Assembly (NCBI RefSeq): GCF_014648695.1
Contig: NZ_BMRP01000018.1
Location: 72,980 to 115,746, forward strand
Direction: 5' to 3'
Source of the DNA: Streptomyces albospinus
GTDB lineage: Bacteria > Actinomycetota > Actinomycetes > Streptomycetales > Streptomycetaceae
Length of the DNA: 42,767 nucleotides
Part shown: piece after piece, positions 33,205-40,191 of the stretch
How the letters are laid out: each line of letters opens with the position of its first letter
Numbering within the stretch: position 1 is the stretch's first letter
Position numbers and translations under genes: made by a program
The notes under the pieces: model-generated
What the model saw: the letters and a program-made list of their open reading frames with translations, nothing else
Database searches by the model: none
Told to the model about the DNA's origin: nothing

Positions 33205-33810
33205 CTACGAGCCGGTGCCGCGCGGGAAGCTGACCTCGACGCGGCGGTTCTTCTTGCGGCCGTCCTCGGTGCTGTTGTCGGCGATCGGGTACTGCTCGCC
33301 GTAGCCGCGGATCTGGAAGGTGACCGACGAGCCGAGACCGTCGGCCAGTTCGCGCTGGACGGCGTTGGCGCGCTCCTTGGAGAGGACCAGGCCGTGGGCG
33401 GCGGAGCCGAGGTTGTCGGTGAAACCGAACACCCGCAGGCTGGTGGCGTGCTGCTTCTTGGCCTCGTCGGCGATGGCGCCGATCCGGGACAGCGCGTCCG
33501 GCGACAGCTCGGCGCTGTCCTTGCTGAAGAGGACCTCGGCCTGGAGCGCGAAGGTCACGTTGTCGTTGGTGTCCTGGCGGCGCTCGGAGCCGTCGTCGGT
33601 CTCGACGACGGACTTGATGTTGAGGACCTTGGGCGGGGCGAGCTTGGCGCCCTGGACCATCCGCAGGTGGGGGTTGGTGGGGTCGATGCGTACGGGCGCG
33701 TCGGTGCCCTCGGTGATGCCGGGCGGGTCGGCGTGGGCGGCCGGGGCGGTGAGCGCAACGGTCAGCAGGAGCGCGGCGGTGGCGGTGAGGGCCCTACGGG
33801 AGGCGGTCAT
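33205..33810 (-). CDS. Secreted OmpA-family protein
   Basis: This 201-residue exported protein has a signal peptide at about 1-27 (AAHA before DPPG) and a C-terminal OmpA-like domain (about 85-198). Recognisable stretches are VLFSKDSAELSPDALSRIG, LRVFGFTDNLGS with the peptidoglycan-binding aspartate, LSKERANAVQREL with the conserved arginine, and RGYGEQYPIADNSTEDGRKK followed by NRRVEV. The domain normally binds diaminopimelate in peptidoglycan. Its place at the end of the flp-tadG-lipoprotein run suggests it ties the pilus machine to the wall. The gene is 10 bases downstream of the lipoprotein stop. Confidence 0.9.
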   Translation of the reverse strand: MTASRRALTATAALLLTVALTAPAAHADPPGITEGTDAPVRIDPTNPHLRMVQGAKLAPPKVLNIKSVVETDDGSERRQDTNDNVTFALQAEVLFSKDSAELSPDALSRIGAIADEAKKQHATSLRVFGFTDNLGSAAHGLVLSKERANAVQRELADGLGSSVTFQIRGYGEQYPIADNSTEDGRKKNRRVEVSFPRGTGS

Positions 33811-33820
33811 CGGCGGCGGC

Positions 33821-34408
33821 TCAATCCGTGATCTGGACGGTGGCCGGCGGCATGGTCGGCAACTGGAAGTCGACCTCGGTGACCTTGGCGGGCGGCGCCG
33901 GGAACTGCGCGAAGACGGGCCGGCTGGCGCCCGGCATGAGGCCGCTGAGGCCGGTCGTGCAGAGGCATTCGCCGGTGGTGTCGCGCAGGACCAGATAGCG
34001 CTTCTTGCCGGACTTGTCGACGAGGGTGGCTCCGGAGATGGACGAACGGGACTTCAGCTCGGTCTCGTTGGAGCGCCAGCCGATGGCGTTGAAGGGGCGG
34101 GTGCCGTGGTTGGTGACGGTCCCGTTGACGGTGACGAAGCCGCCGGAGTCGCGGATGACGGAGTGCAGGGTGACCACTATGCCGTCCGCGCCCTTCATCT
34201 CGCCGATGACCTTGTCGGCGTCGGCCGCGGGGCTGCCGGCGCCGTCGTCCTTGTGGGCGGAGGCGTGGGCCGCCGGCTTCTTGCCGTCCGACGCCTGCGC
34301 ACCGTCGTCGTCGCCACCACCGCAGCCGGCCGCGACAAGAGCCAGGCCGACCGCGCTCGCCAGGGCGACCACTCCCCTGGCGGCCTTGGTGGTGAGCCGA
34401 ATGCTCAT
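33821..34408 (-). CDS. Lipoprotein of the Tad locus
   Basis: This 195-residue precursor has a type II signal peptide ending in LALVAAGC (lipid-modified C29), a charged linker (HASAHKDDGAGS), and a domain of about 110 residues with beta-rich features (VVTLHSVIRDSGGFVTVNGTV) and two close cysteines (GECLCTTG). I do not recognise the domain family. ATG 34408 with AAGGAA 8 bases upstream is chosen; the frame is open to 34465. It sits between the TadG-like and OmpA-domain genes and is probably in one operon with them. Confidence 0.85.
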   Translation of the reverse strand: MSIRLTTKAARGVVALASAVGLALVAAGCGGGDDDGAQASDGKKPAAHASAHKDDGAGSPAADADKVIGEMKGADGIVVTLHSVIRDSGGFVTVNGTVTNHGTRPFNAIGWRSNETELKSRSSISGATLVDKSGKKRYLVLRDTTGECLCTTGLSGLMPGASRPVFAQFPAPPAKVTEVDFQLPTMPPATVQITD

Positions 34409-34461
34409 GGATGCGTTCCTTTGATCGTGAGTCGGGGGTGTCCTGGGGGCGTCGGTGCGGC

Positions 34462-35136
34462 TCACTGCGCCAGGCGTACGGAGAACAGGTCGGCGGCAGC
34501 GGGGAGATCGCGGGGGTGTGCGGGGTCGAGCGTCCAGCCCTTGCCGTCGCAGGTGAGGGTGACCGGGGCGGACCCGGTGCCCTTGCCGTCGCCGGGCGTG
34601 GGGGTGGGCGTGGGGGCGGGTCGCCCGCCGGGCGGGGGTGTGGGCGCGCCGAGGGTGCAGCGGGGCGCGACGATCGCCTTCGCGCGGGCCGCGGCGTGCG
34701 TGCCCTCGGTGCCCGGAATGACCGAACGGCCCACTGTGTTACGGGTCCTGACGGTGACCGCGAAGGAGGTGGGCCAGGAGTCCGGGGTGCACGACGAGAC
34801 CGCGGCGTCGTTGCGTCCGGCGTACCAGTCCGCGCTCCGGCAGGCCGCCGCGGAGGGGACGCCGCGGCCGTTGAGGATCTCCTCCCAGGCGGTCGGGTCG
34901 CCGGTGCTGTTGCGCAGCGCGTCGAGGAATCCCTTGCCGAGTTCGTCGCGGTATTTCTGGCCGGCGGCGAGCGCGGCGGCGTCGGCGGCGGTCTGGGCGC
35001 CGTTGCGGGTGGCCGCCGCCTGGCCGACGGCGAAGAAGGCGAGCGCGAGGAAGAGCAGGCCCGCGATCGCGACGATGTAGATCGGCAGGGTCTGCCCCGC
35101 GTCGCGCCGGTGGCGGCGCGTGAGGGTGGCCGGCAC
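34462..35136 (-). CDS. TadG-like pilus assembly protein
   Basis: The roughly 224-residue protein has an N-terminal Tad/TadG-like membrane segment (AGQTLPIYIVAIAGLLFLAL), then AAATRNGAQTAADAAALAAG, the family consensus. A secreted domain with five cysteines and a Pro/Thr-rich linker (APTPPPGGRPAPTPTPTPG) follows. The start is uncertain: GTG 35136 is the only good in-frame start downstream of the flp stop, lacks a ribosome site, and would rely on coupling to flp. In other Tad systems TadG is thought to anchor or assemble the pilus in the envelope. Confidence 0.82.
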   Translation of the reverse strand: MPATLTRRHRRDAGQTLPIYIVAIAGLLFLALAFFAVGQAAATRNGAQTAADAAALAAGQKYRDELGKGFLDALRNSTGDPTAWEEILNGRGVPSAAACRSADWYAGRNDAAVSSCTPDSWPTSFAVTVRTRNTVGRSVIPGTEGTHAAARAKAIVAPRCTLGAPTPPPGGRPAPTPTPTPGDGKGTGSAPVTLTCDGKGWTLDPAHPRDLPAAADLFSVRLAQ

Positions 35137-35156
35137 GGGAGTGGCGGCGGCTGCGC

Positions 35157-35321
35157 CTAGATTCCGACGACGTCGGAGATCTTGTTGGCGATGGCGTTCG
35201 CGATCTGGCTGCCGAAGTCCGTGGTCGACAGGACCAGGACGATCGCCACGACCACCGCGATGATGCCGAGGTACTCGATCGAGGTCTGTCCCCGGTCGTT
35301 CCCCACAATCCGCTTCGCCAT
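35157..35321 (-). CDS. flp: Flp-type major pilin
   Basis: This 54-residue Flp (type IVb) pilin has a short basic leader MAKRIVGNDRG and then QTSIEYLGIIAVVVAIVLVL. Cleavage is predicted between G11 and Q12, leaving Glu at +5 as in type IV pilins. The mature chain of about 43 residues is one hydrophobic helix with a short C-terminal end. ATG 35321 has GGAGGGGA 6 bases upstream. This is presumably the most abundant product of the locus; the leader region of about 380 bases is likely its own promoter. Confidence 0.92.
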   Translation of the reverse strand: MAKRIVGNDRGQTSIEYLGIIAVVVAIVLVLSTTDFGSQIANAIANKISDVVGI

Positions 35322-35703
35322 CGTCTTCCCCTCCATGGGCTGCCGTCCCGCTCTGGTCCGGCTGGTCTGCCCCCGTGGTGCCGGCGCGGTCGTCCGCGCG
35401 CGTGACACGAGAAAAGTACGTCGGAACAGCGTTCCCGGAACAGAGGTTCCGAACCTCATCCTCGTCCGAAACCACGAGCGGTGGGTACGCCGGTGCGTTT
35501 CGGCCACTGCGCAGCACCTCAACCACCCCCGTTCCCCCTCCGGATACACCTGACACGTCTCTCACTGCCCCGGCGTCCATGCCCATGCGGTCCGGCCGGT
35601 ACCCCCACACCCCTGTGCGAGCGGTCCCGCCCGGCGCCACCACTGTGGCACAACTCGTTGCGCTTGCGAAGGCGTTGGCGAGAAGCGGGCCCCGCTACCG
35701 CAC
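35322..35703 (-). other. Upstream control region of flp
   Basis: This 382-base non-coding stretch separates the tad export genes from flp. It is less GC-biased than its surroundings and contains the nested GGAAC inverted repeats listed separately. No supported coding frame or terminator hairpin was found. Confidence 0.6.
35423..35457. promoter_or_regulatory. Nested GGAAC/GTTCC inverted repeats
   Basis: Three dyads abut. GGAAC-AGC-GTTCC lies at 35423-35435, GGAAC-AGAG-GTTCC at 35437-35450, and GAGGTTC-C-GAACCTC at 35443-35457, which shares its left half with the second. They lie about 100-135 bases upstream of the flp start. GGAAC also resembles the -35 of ECF sigma factors. A regulator site or promoter is inferred. 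Confidence 0.5.
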
Positions 35704-36135
35704 TCATCCGGCCGCGTACGGAACCGCGCCGGCGAGCGCGTACGCCAGTCCCGAGCAGTCGTTGCCGCCGGACGGGTCGGGGGCGTACAGCGCCCAGACC
35801 CCGAACGCCTCCAGAAACAGCGGCAGTACGCCCAGGATCACAAAGGCCAGCGCGACCCCGGAAGCCCGGGTCTCCTGGGGCCGCCAGCCTCTGCGGACCG
35901 CGCCGCGGGACAGCGCGGCATAGCCCGCCGGCGCCGCGAGACCGCAGGCCAGACCGGCCCAGGCGGCGATGTGCATCCGCAAGGACGGGCCGAAGTAGTG
36001 GCAGTTGTGGAAGGTGTCGTGGGCGAAGGCGGTGCCCTGGAGGAGGGCGAGCCCGGTGCCGAGGAGGACCAGGCCGGGCACGCCGAGGCCGGTCCAGCGG
36101 CGCCAGGCCGCGGAGGGAGATGCGGTGTGGTCCAT
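35704..36135 (-). CDS. Hypothetical membrane protein between tadC and flp
   Basis: This 143-residue product has four hydrophobic segments, at about 18-35, 56-72, 92-110 and 128-141. The first loop contains several His and Cys (FAHDTFHNCHYFGPS) and the end has a Cys-containing NDCSGLAYALAG. I do not recognise the family. It starts 3 bases after the tadC stop and is thus coupled to tadC. A role as a Tad membrane accessory is inference only. No known Tad component has this layout, to my knowledge. Confidence 0.65.
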   Translation of the reverse strand: MDHTASPSAAWRRWTGLGVPGLVLLGTGLALLQGTAFAHDTFHNCHYFGPSLRMHIAAWAGLACGLAAPAGYAALSRGAVRRGWRPQETRASGVALAFVILGVLPLFLEAFGVWALYAPDPSGGNDCSGLAYALAGAVPYAAG

Positions 36136-36138
36136 GGG

Positions 36139-37032
36139 TCAGCGGCCCATCAGGGAGCCGAAGTTGGTGCCGGATCCGAGGAAGAAGCCGGCGATGAGCA
36201 GGATCATCGTGGCCGGGACCATGAACGTGGTGACGACCATGGTGGCCTTGGGGACCGCACGGGCGGCCCGCCGTCGGGCGTTCTGGGCGTCCGTGCGGCG
36301 CATGTCGTTGGCGATCTGGATCAGCGTCTCGACGATCGGCGAGCCCAGCTCCTCGCCCTGCTGGAGGGCGGTGACGAACTGCGCGACCTGTTCGGAGTCG
36401 TTGCGTTTGCGCAGTTCCTCGAAGGCGGCGCGGCGGCTGACGCCCATGTCCATCTGGCGCAGGGTGATGCGGAGTTCGTCGGCCCAGGGGCCCTCGTACT
36501 TCTCGGCGACCCGGTCGAGAGCCTGGCGGAACCCCAGGCCGGCGCTCACCACGACGGCCAGCACGTCCAGAAAGTCCGGAAGGGTGCGTTCGATGGTGTC
36601 CTTGCGCTGCCGGATCGCCGCCCAGATGCCGACCTCGTTCCAGAACAGGCCGAACAGCACCATCAGGACACCGAGCAGCGGCTGGCCGCGCAGGAACATC
36701 ACCAGCGCCCCGAAGAAGCCCAGCGCCCCGTAGACGGCCCGGCGGGCGGCGTAGCGGTCGACGGTCAGCCCGCCGGGATTGCCCGCCAGGTCGATCCGCC
36801 GGCGGACCCTGGCGACCCGCTTGTCGCCCATCAGCCGCAGGACGAGCGGGGCGTAGCGCATCCCGGTGCGGTCCACGGCCGAGCCGACGGCCGTCGTACG
36901 GGTCGAGCCGACCTCCAGCGACAGCGCGAGGTCGGGCGGGAGCCGGGCCTCGCGGCGGTAGAGCGCGATACCGCAGCAGATGCCGGCGACCGAGAGGGCG
37001 AGGGCGAGGGCCAGCAGTATTCCGAGTGTCAT
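36139..37032 (-). CDS. tadC: TadC-like inner-membrane platform protein
   Basis: This 297-residue protein belongs to the type II secretion system F domain family. It has N-terminal helices (LGILLALALALSVAGICCG and VYGALGFFGALVMFL), a cytoplasmic domain (RTLPDFLDVLAVVVSAGLGF, MDMGVSRRAAFEELRKRN, ALQQGEELGSPIVETL) and a C-terminal helix (TFMVPATMILLIAGFFLG). With TadB it forms the membrane platform that couples the CpaF ATPase to pilin insertion. It is 54 bases downstream of tadB. Confidence 0.92.
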   Translation of the reverse strand: MTLGILLALALALSVAGICCGIALYRREARLPPDLALSLEVGSTRTTAVGSAVDRTGMRYAPLVLRLMGDKRVARVRRRIDLAGNPGGLTVDRYAARRAVYGALGFFGALVMFLRGQPLLGVLMVLFGLFWNEVGIWAAIRQRKDTIERTLPDFLDVLAVVVSAGLGFRQALDRVAEKYEGPWADELRITLRQMDMGVSRRAAFEELRKRNDSEQVAQFVTALQQGEELGSPIVETLIQIANDMRRTDAQNARRRAARAVPKATMVVTTFMVPATMILLIAGFFLGSGTNFGSLMGR

Positions 37033-37086
37033 GGGGATACCGGCTATCTGTACCTGGGCGTCGGGGGACGGGACTTCGGGCGGGTG

Positions 37087-38034
37087 CTACACGTCGATCT
37101 TGGAGAGGCGGCGGATGAAGAAGAAGCCGAGCCCGTAGAGGGCGAAGGCCACCACGACCGCGAGCTGGCCGAGGAAGGACGAGGTCATCCGGTCGATGGC
37201 GCCCGGGGCGATGCGGTTCATCAGCAGCAGGGTGCCGATGCCGAGCAGCGGGACGACGTACGCGGTGACCACGACCTGGGAGAGCTGGGTGCGGACCTCG
37301 CGGCGGGTCTCCTTGCGCTCCTCCAGGGTCTTGGTGAGGTTGCGCAGCGAGCCGACGACGGTGCCGCCGGCGCGGTTGGCGAGCACCAACGTGGTGACCA
37401 GGACGACCAGTTCGCGGGAGGGCAGCCGTTCGGCCAGCTCGCCCAGCGCCTCGTCGACGGAGTGGCCGACGGCGAGCTTGTCGGCGACCTTGGCCAGCTC
37501 CTCGCCGGCCGGGGCCTCCAGTTCCTCGGCGGCCATCCCCAGCGCGGTGCGCAGCGCCAGGCCGGCCTGGGTGGCGTTGGCGAGGATCCGGGAGAGCTCG
37601 GGGAGCTGGTTGATGAACTTCTCGATCCGCTTCTGCCGCTGCCAGTTGAGGAAGGCGAACGCGGCCCAGACGGCGACCAGCGCGGCGATCGGGCCGAAGA
37701 ACGGGGCGAGCACGGCCTGCGCGACCACCCACAGGACGAGCACCGCGGTGACCATGTAGACGAAGAACTCGCCGGGGGTGAGGTCCAGGCCGGTGGCGGC
37801 CAGCCGCAGTTCGAGGCGGCGGCCGAAGCGGGTGGTGCGCAGGGTGCGGTCGACGGACGGGAAGCGGCGGCGCCGGCCGGTCACCGGCGGCCCGTACTCG
37901 TCCGCGAGCCGGTCGACCACGGCCTGCCGCTGGGCGCGCCCGGACGCGTACGTCCGTACGCCGGCGATGGCGAGCGCGCCGCACAGCACGGTGGCCCCGA
38001 TGGCGAGCAGGGCGAGCGGGTTCCCGCCGGTCAT
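37087..38034 (-). CDS. tadB: TadB-like inner-membrane platform protein
   Basis: This 315-residue protein of the type II secretion system F domain family has an N-terminal helix, two adjacent helices (VYMVTAVLVLWVVAQAVLA and GPIAALVAVWAAFAF), the cytoplasmic F domain (INQLPELSRILANATQAGLA, GGTVVGSLRNLTKTLEERK) and two C-terminal helices. The start overlaps the end of cpaF by 4 bases, so the two are translationally coupled. Confidence 0.93.
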   Translation of the reverse strand: MTGGNPLALLAIGATVLCGALAIAGVRTYASGRAQRQAVVDRLADEYGPPVTGRRRRFPSVDRTLRTTRFGRRLELRLAATGLDLTPGEFFVYMVTAVLVLWVVAQAVLAPFFGPIAALVAVWAAFAFLNWQRQKRIEKFINQLPELSRILANATQAGLALRTALGMAAEELEAPAGEELAKVADKLAVGHSVDEALGELAERLPSRELVVLVTTLVLANRAGGTVVGSLRNLTKTLEERKETRREVRTQLSQVVVTAYVVPLLGIGTLLLMNRIAPGAIDRMTSSFLGQLAVVVAFALYGLGFFFIRRLSKIDV

Positions 38035-39371
38035 GTGGTGGCCTTCCGGGTGGCGAGTTGGTCGTCGGTGGCCGCCACGCCGAAGGCGGGCGGGGTGGGC
38101 TCGCCGGCCATGAAGAGGCGTTCGGCGACCCGGCGGGGCAGCGGGAAGTAGCGGAAGGCGCCGTGCACCACGCGGTCGGCACCCATCGGTGCGGCCTCGA
38201 AGCGGCCGACCGTGACGAGCCGGTAGTCCTCGTGGCCGCGCGAGTCGAGGAGGGCGATCTCGCTGATCCGGCGGGAGCCGTCGGCGTGCCGGGTGAGCTG
38301 GACGATGCAGTCGACGGCGCTGTTGATCTGGTCGCGCAGCGCCTCGAAGGGGATGGTGACGTCCGACATGGAGGCGAGCGTCTGGAGCCGCATCAGGGCG
38401 TCCTCGGCGCTGTTGGCGTGGACGGTGGCGAGCGAGCCGTCGTGGCCGGTGGACATCGCCTGGAGCATGTCGAGGGTCTCGCCGCCGCGGACCTCGCCGA
38501 CGATGATGCGGTCGGGGCGCATGCGCAGGGAGTTGCGGACCAGGTCGCGGATGGTGATCCGGCCCTTGCCCTCCACGTTGGGCGGCCGGGATTCCAGCCG
38601 GATGACATGGGTCTGCTGGAGCTGGAGTTCGGCGGCGTCCTCGACGGTGATGATCCGCTCGCCGTCCGGGATCAGCCCCGAGAGGGCGTTGAGGAGGGTG
38701 GTCTTGCCGGCGCCGGTGGCCCCGGAGACCACCACGTTGAACTTGGCGCGCACCAGCCCCGCCAGCAGCATCAGCATCTGCTCGTCGAGCGTGCCGATGC
38801 CGATGAGTTCGGCGAGGGTGTAGGCGCGCGGGAAGCGGCGGATGGTGAGGGTGGCGCCGTTGAGGGCCAGCGGCGGGATGATGACGTTGACGCGCTCGCC
38901 GGACGGAAGTCGGGCGTCGACCATCGGATTGGACTCGTCCACCCGGCGGTTGACGGTGGAGACGATCCGCTCGATGGTCTGCATCAGCTGCTCGTGCGAG
39001 GCGAAGCGGACCGGGACCAGCTCGACCCGGCCGGACCGCTCCACGTAGACCTGGTCCGGGCCGTTGACCATGATCTCGGTGACCGAGGCGTCTTCGAGGA
39101 GCGGTTCGAGCACGCCGAGGCCCAGCGCCTCGTCGACGACCCGGCGGATGAGCTGGGCGCGCTCGGCGGTGGACAGGACCGGGCCCTCGCGGCTGATGAT
39201 GTGCCCCAGCACGCGTTCCAGCCGGGAGCGGCGCTCCACGGCGGCCAGCGAGGACATCTCGGCCAGGTCGATCTCCTCCAGCAGCTTGGCGCGGTAGACG
39301 GCGACCAGATGGCCGTCCTGGCGCGCCTCACCGGCCGGTTCGGGTGCGACGATCCGGGCTTTCAGGCTCAT
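38031..39371 (-). CDS. cpaF: Tad pilus secretion ATPase CpaF/TadA
   Basis: This 446-residue type II/IV secretion hexameric ATPase powers Flp assembly. The N-terminal domain (about 1-170) precedes Walker A GATGAGKTT (217-225). The Asp-box RIITVEDAAEL, Walker B-like DRIIVGEVRGGE, and the His-box GHDGSLATVHANS follow. The start overlaps the stop of the upstream TadE-like gene by 4 bases (ATGA). The C-terminal 50 residues, with FGVAATDDQLATRK, are extra. Confidence 0.96.
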   Translation of the reverse strand: MSLKARIVAPEPAGEARQDGHLVAVYRAKLLEEIDLAEMSSLAAVERRSRLERVLGHIISREGPVLSTAERAQLIRRVVDEALGLGVLEPLLEDASVTEIMVNGPDQVYVERSGRVELVPVRFASHEQLMQTIERIVSTVNRRVDESNPMVDARLPSGERVNVIIPPLALNGATLTIRRFPRAYTLAELIGIGTLDEQMLMLLAGLVRAKFNVVVSGATGAGKTTLLNALSGLIPDGERIITVEDAAELQLQQTHVIRLESRPPNVEGKGRITIRDLVRNSLRMRPDRIIVGEVRGGETLDMLQAMSTGHDGSLATVHANSAEDALMRLQTLASMSDVTIPFEALRDQINSAVDCIVQLTRHADGSRRISEIALLDSRGHEDYRLVTVGRFEAAPMGADRVVHGAFRYFPLPRRVAERLFMAGEPTPPAFGVAATDDQLATRKATT

Positions 39372-39805
39372 CGCGGTGGTGCTCCTTCGGGGCGGGGCAT
39401 GGTGGCGGTGCGGCTGGCGGAGCCGAAGTCGGTGCCGGGGACGATCGAGGGGATCTGCACGGTCGCGGTCGCCTGGACCGTGTCGCCCGAGCCGCCGACG
39501 GTGATCGAGGCGCGGTCGGCGACCCAGCCGGTCAGCGCGGCGCGGCCGGCGTCCTGCGGATCGGCCTCCCGGTCGGCCCGGTCCATCGAGGCGGTGCGGG
39601 CGGCGGCGCGGGCCGCGGTGCCGGCCTGCTGGACGGCGTAGGCGGCGAGGCCCAGCTGGATGACGGCGAGGGCCAGCACGAGGAGGATCGGCAGGACGCC
39701 GAGGAACTCGATGGAGGCGGAGCCCCGGTCGCGCTCCCGGCAGCGGGTGCGGCAGCGGGTCGGGAGGCGGAACCGCCGGGCGGGGAAACGGGAGTTGCGG
39801 ACCAT
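39368..39805 (-). CDS. TadE-like pseudopilin (second copy)
   Basis: This 145-residue TadE-family protein has a basic leader of about 27 residues, then ERDRGSASIEFLGVLPILLV. The same class III cleavage pattern (after Gly, Glu at +5) as Flp is predicted. The C-terminal domain is exported (about 60-145). The start is ATG 39805, overlapping by one base the stop of the first TadE-like gene (TGATG); GTG 39808 is possible. It overlaps cpaF by 4 bases. The two TadE-like copies are probably minor pseudopilins acting at the pilus tip or base. Confidence 0.88.
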   Translation of the reverse strand: MVRNSRFPARRFRLPTRCRTRCRERDRGSASIEFLGVLPILLVLALAVIQLGLAAYAVQQAGTAARAAARTASMDRADREADPQDAGRAALTGWVADRASITVGGSGDTVQATATVQIPSIVPGTDFGSASRTATMPRPEGAPPR

Positions 39806-40188
39806 CACCCTCGCGCCTCCTTGGCCGCGCCGGCCGTGCCGGTGACCGTCCACGGGAACTGGCCGGCGCCCGGGAAGAGCGCCGGGACCTTGATGCGGAC
39901 CGTCGCCTTCCACAGGCCCGCCTCGGTCCGGCAGTCGGTCTCGGCGCCGTCGTGCCAGGCGCGCGGCAGCTCGCGCTCGGCGGCGGCGCGGCAGGCGCCG
40001 GTGCCGCCGCCCTCGATGGCGGTGGCGGCCCGTGCGCCGCGGTCGGCGGAGTCGGCGGCGAGCGAGTAGGTGTAACCGACCAGCGCGAACTGCCAGAGCA
40101 GCACCAGCACCAGGAGGATCAGCGGGAGGACCCCGAGGAACTCCACCGAGACCTGGCCGCGGTCGCTGCCGCCCACCGGACGCCGCAC
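39805..40188 (-). CDS. TadE-like pseudopilin (first copy)
   Basis: This 127-residue TadE-family protein begins MRRPVGGSDRGQVSVEFLG; cleavage after the Gly would leave Glu at +5. A hydrophobic helix VLPLILLVLVLLWQFALVGY and an extracytoplasmic domain with two cysteines (GACRAAAERE, ETDCRTEAG) follow. The start is GTG 40188, three bases after the cpaE stop. Confidence 0.9.
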   Translation of the reverse strand: MRRPVGGSDRGQVSVEFLGVLPLILLVLVLLWQFALVGYTYSLAADSADRGARAATAIEGGGTGACRAAAERELPRAWHDGAETDCRTEAGLWKATVRIKVPALFPGAGQFPWTVTGTAGAAKEARG

Positions 40189-40191
40189 CGG

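Noticed and set aside
33205..33810. OmpA-domain protein as an outer-membrane porin
   Set aside because: It has only the peptidoglycan-binding C-terminal domain and no beta-barrel, and the organism is a monoderm.
35519..38182. 887-codon open frame on the minus strand
   Set aside because: It is a frame-shifted image of tadB, tadC and the membrane protein gene, rich in Arg and Pro.
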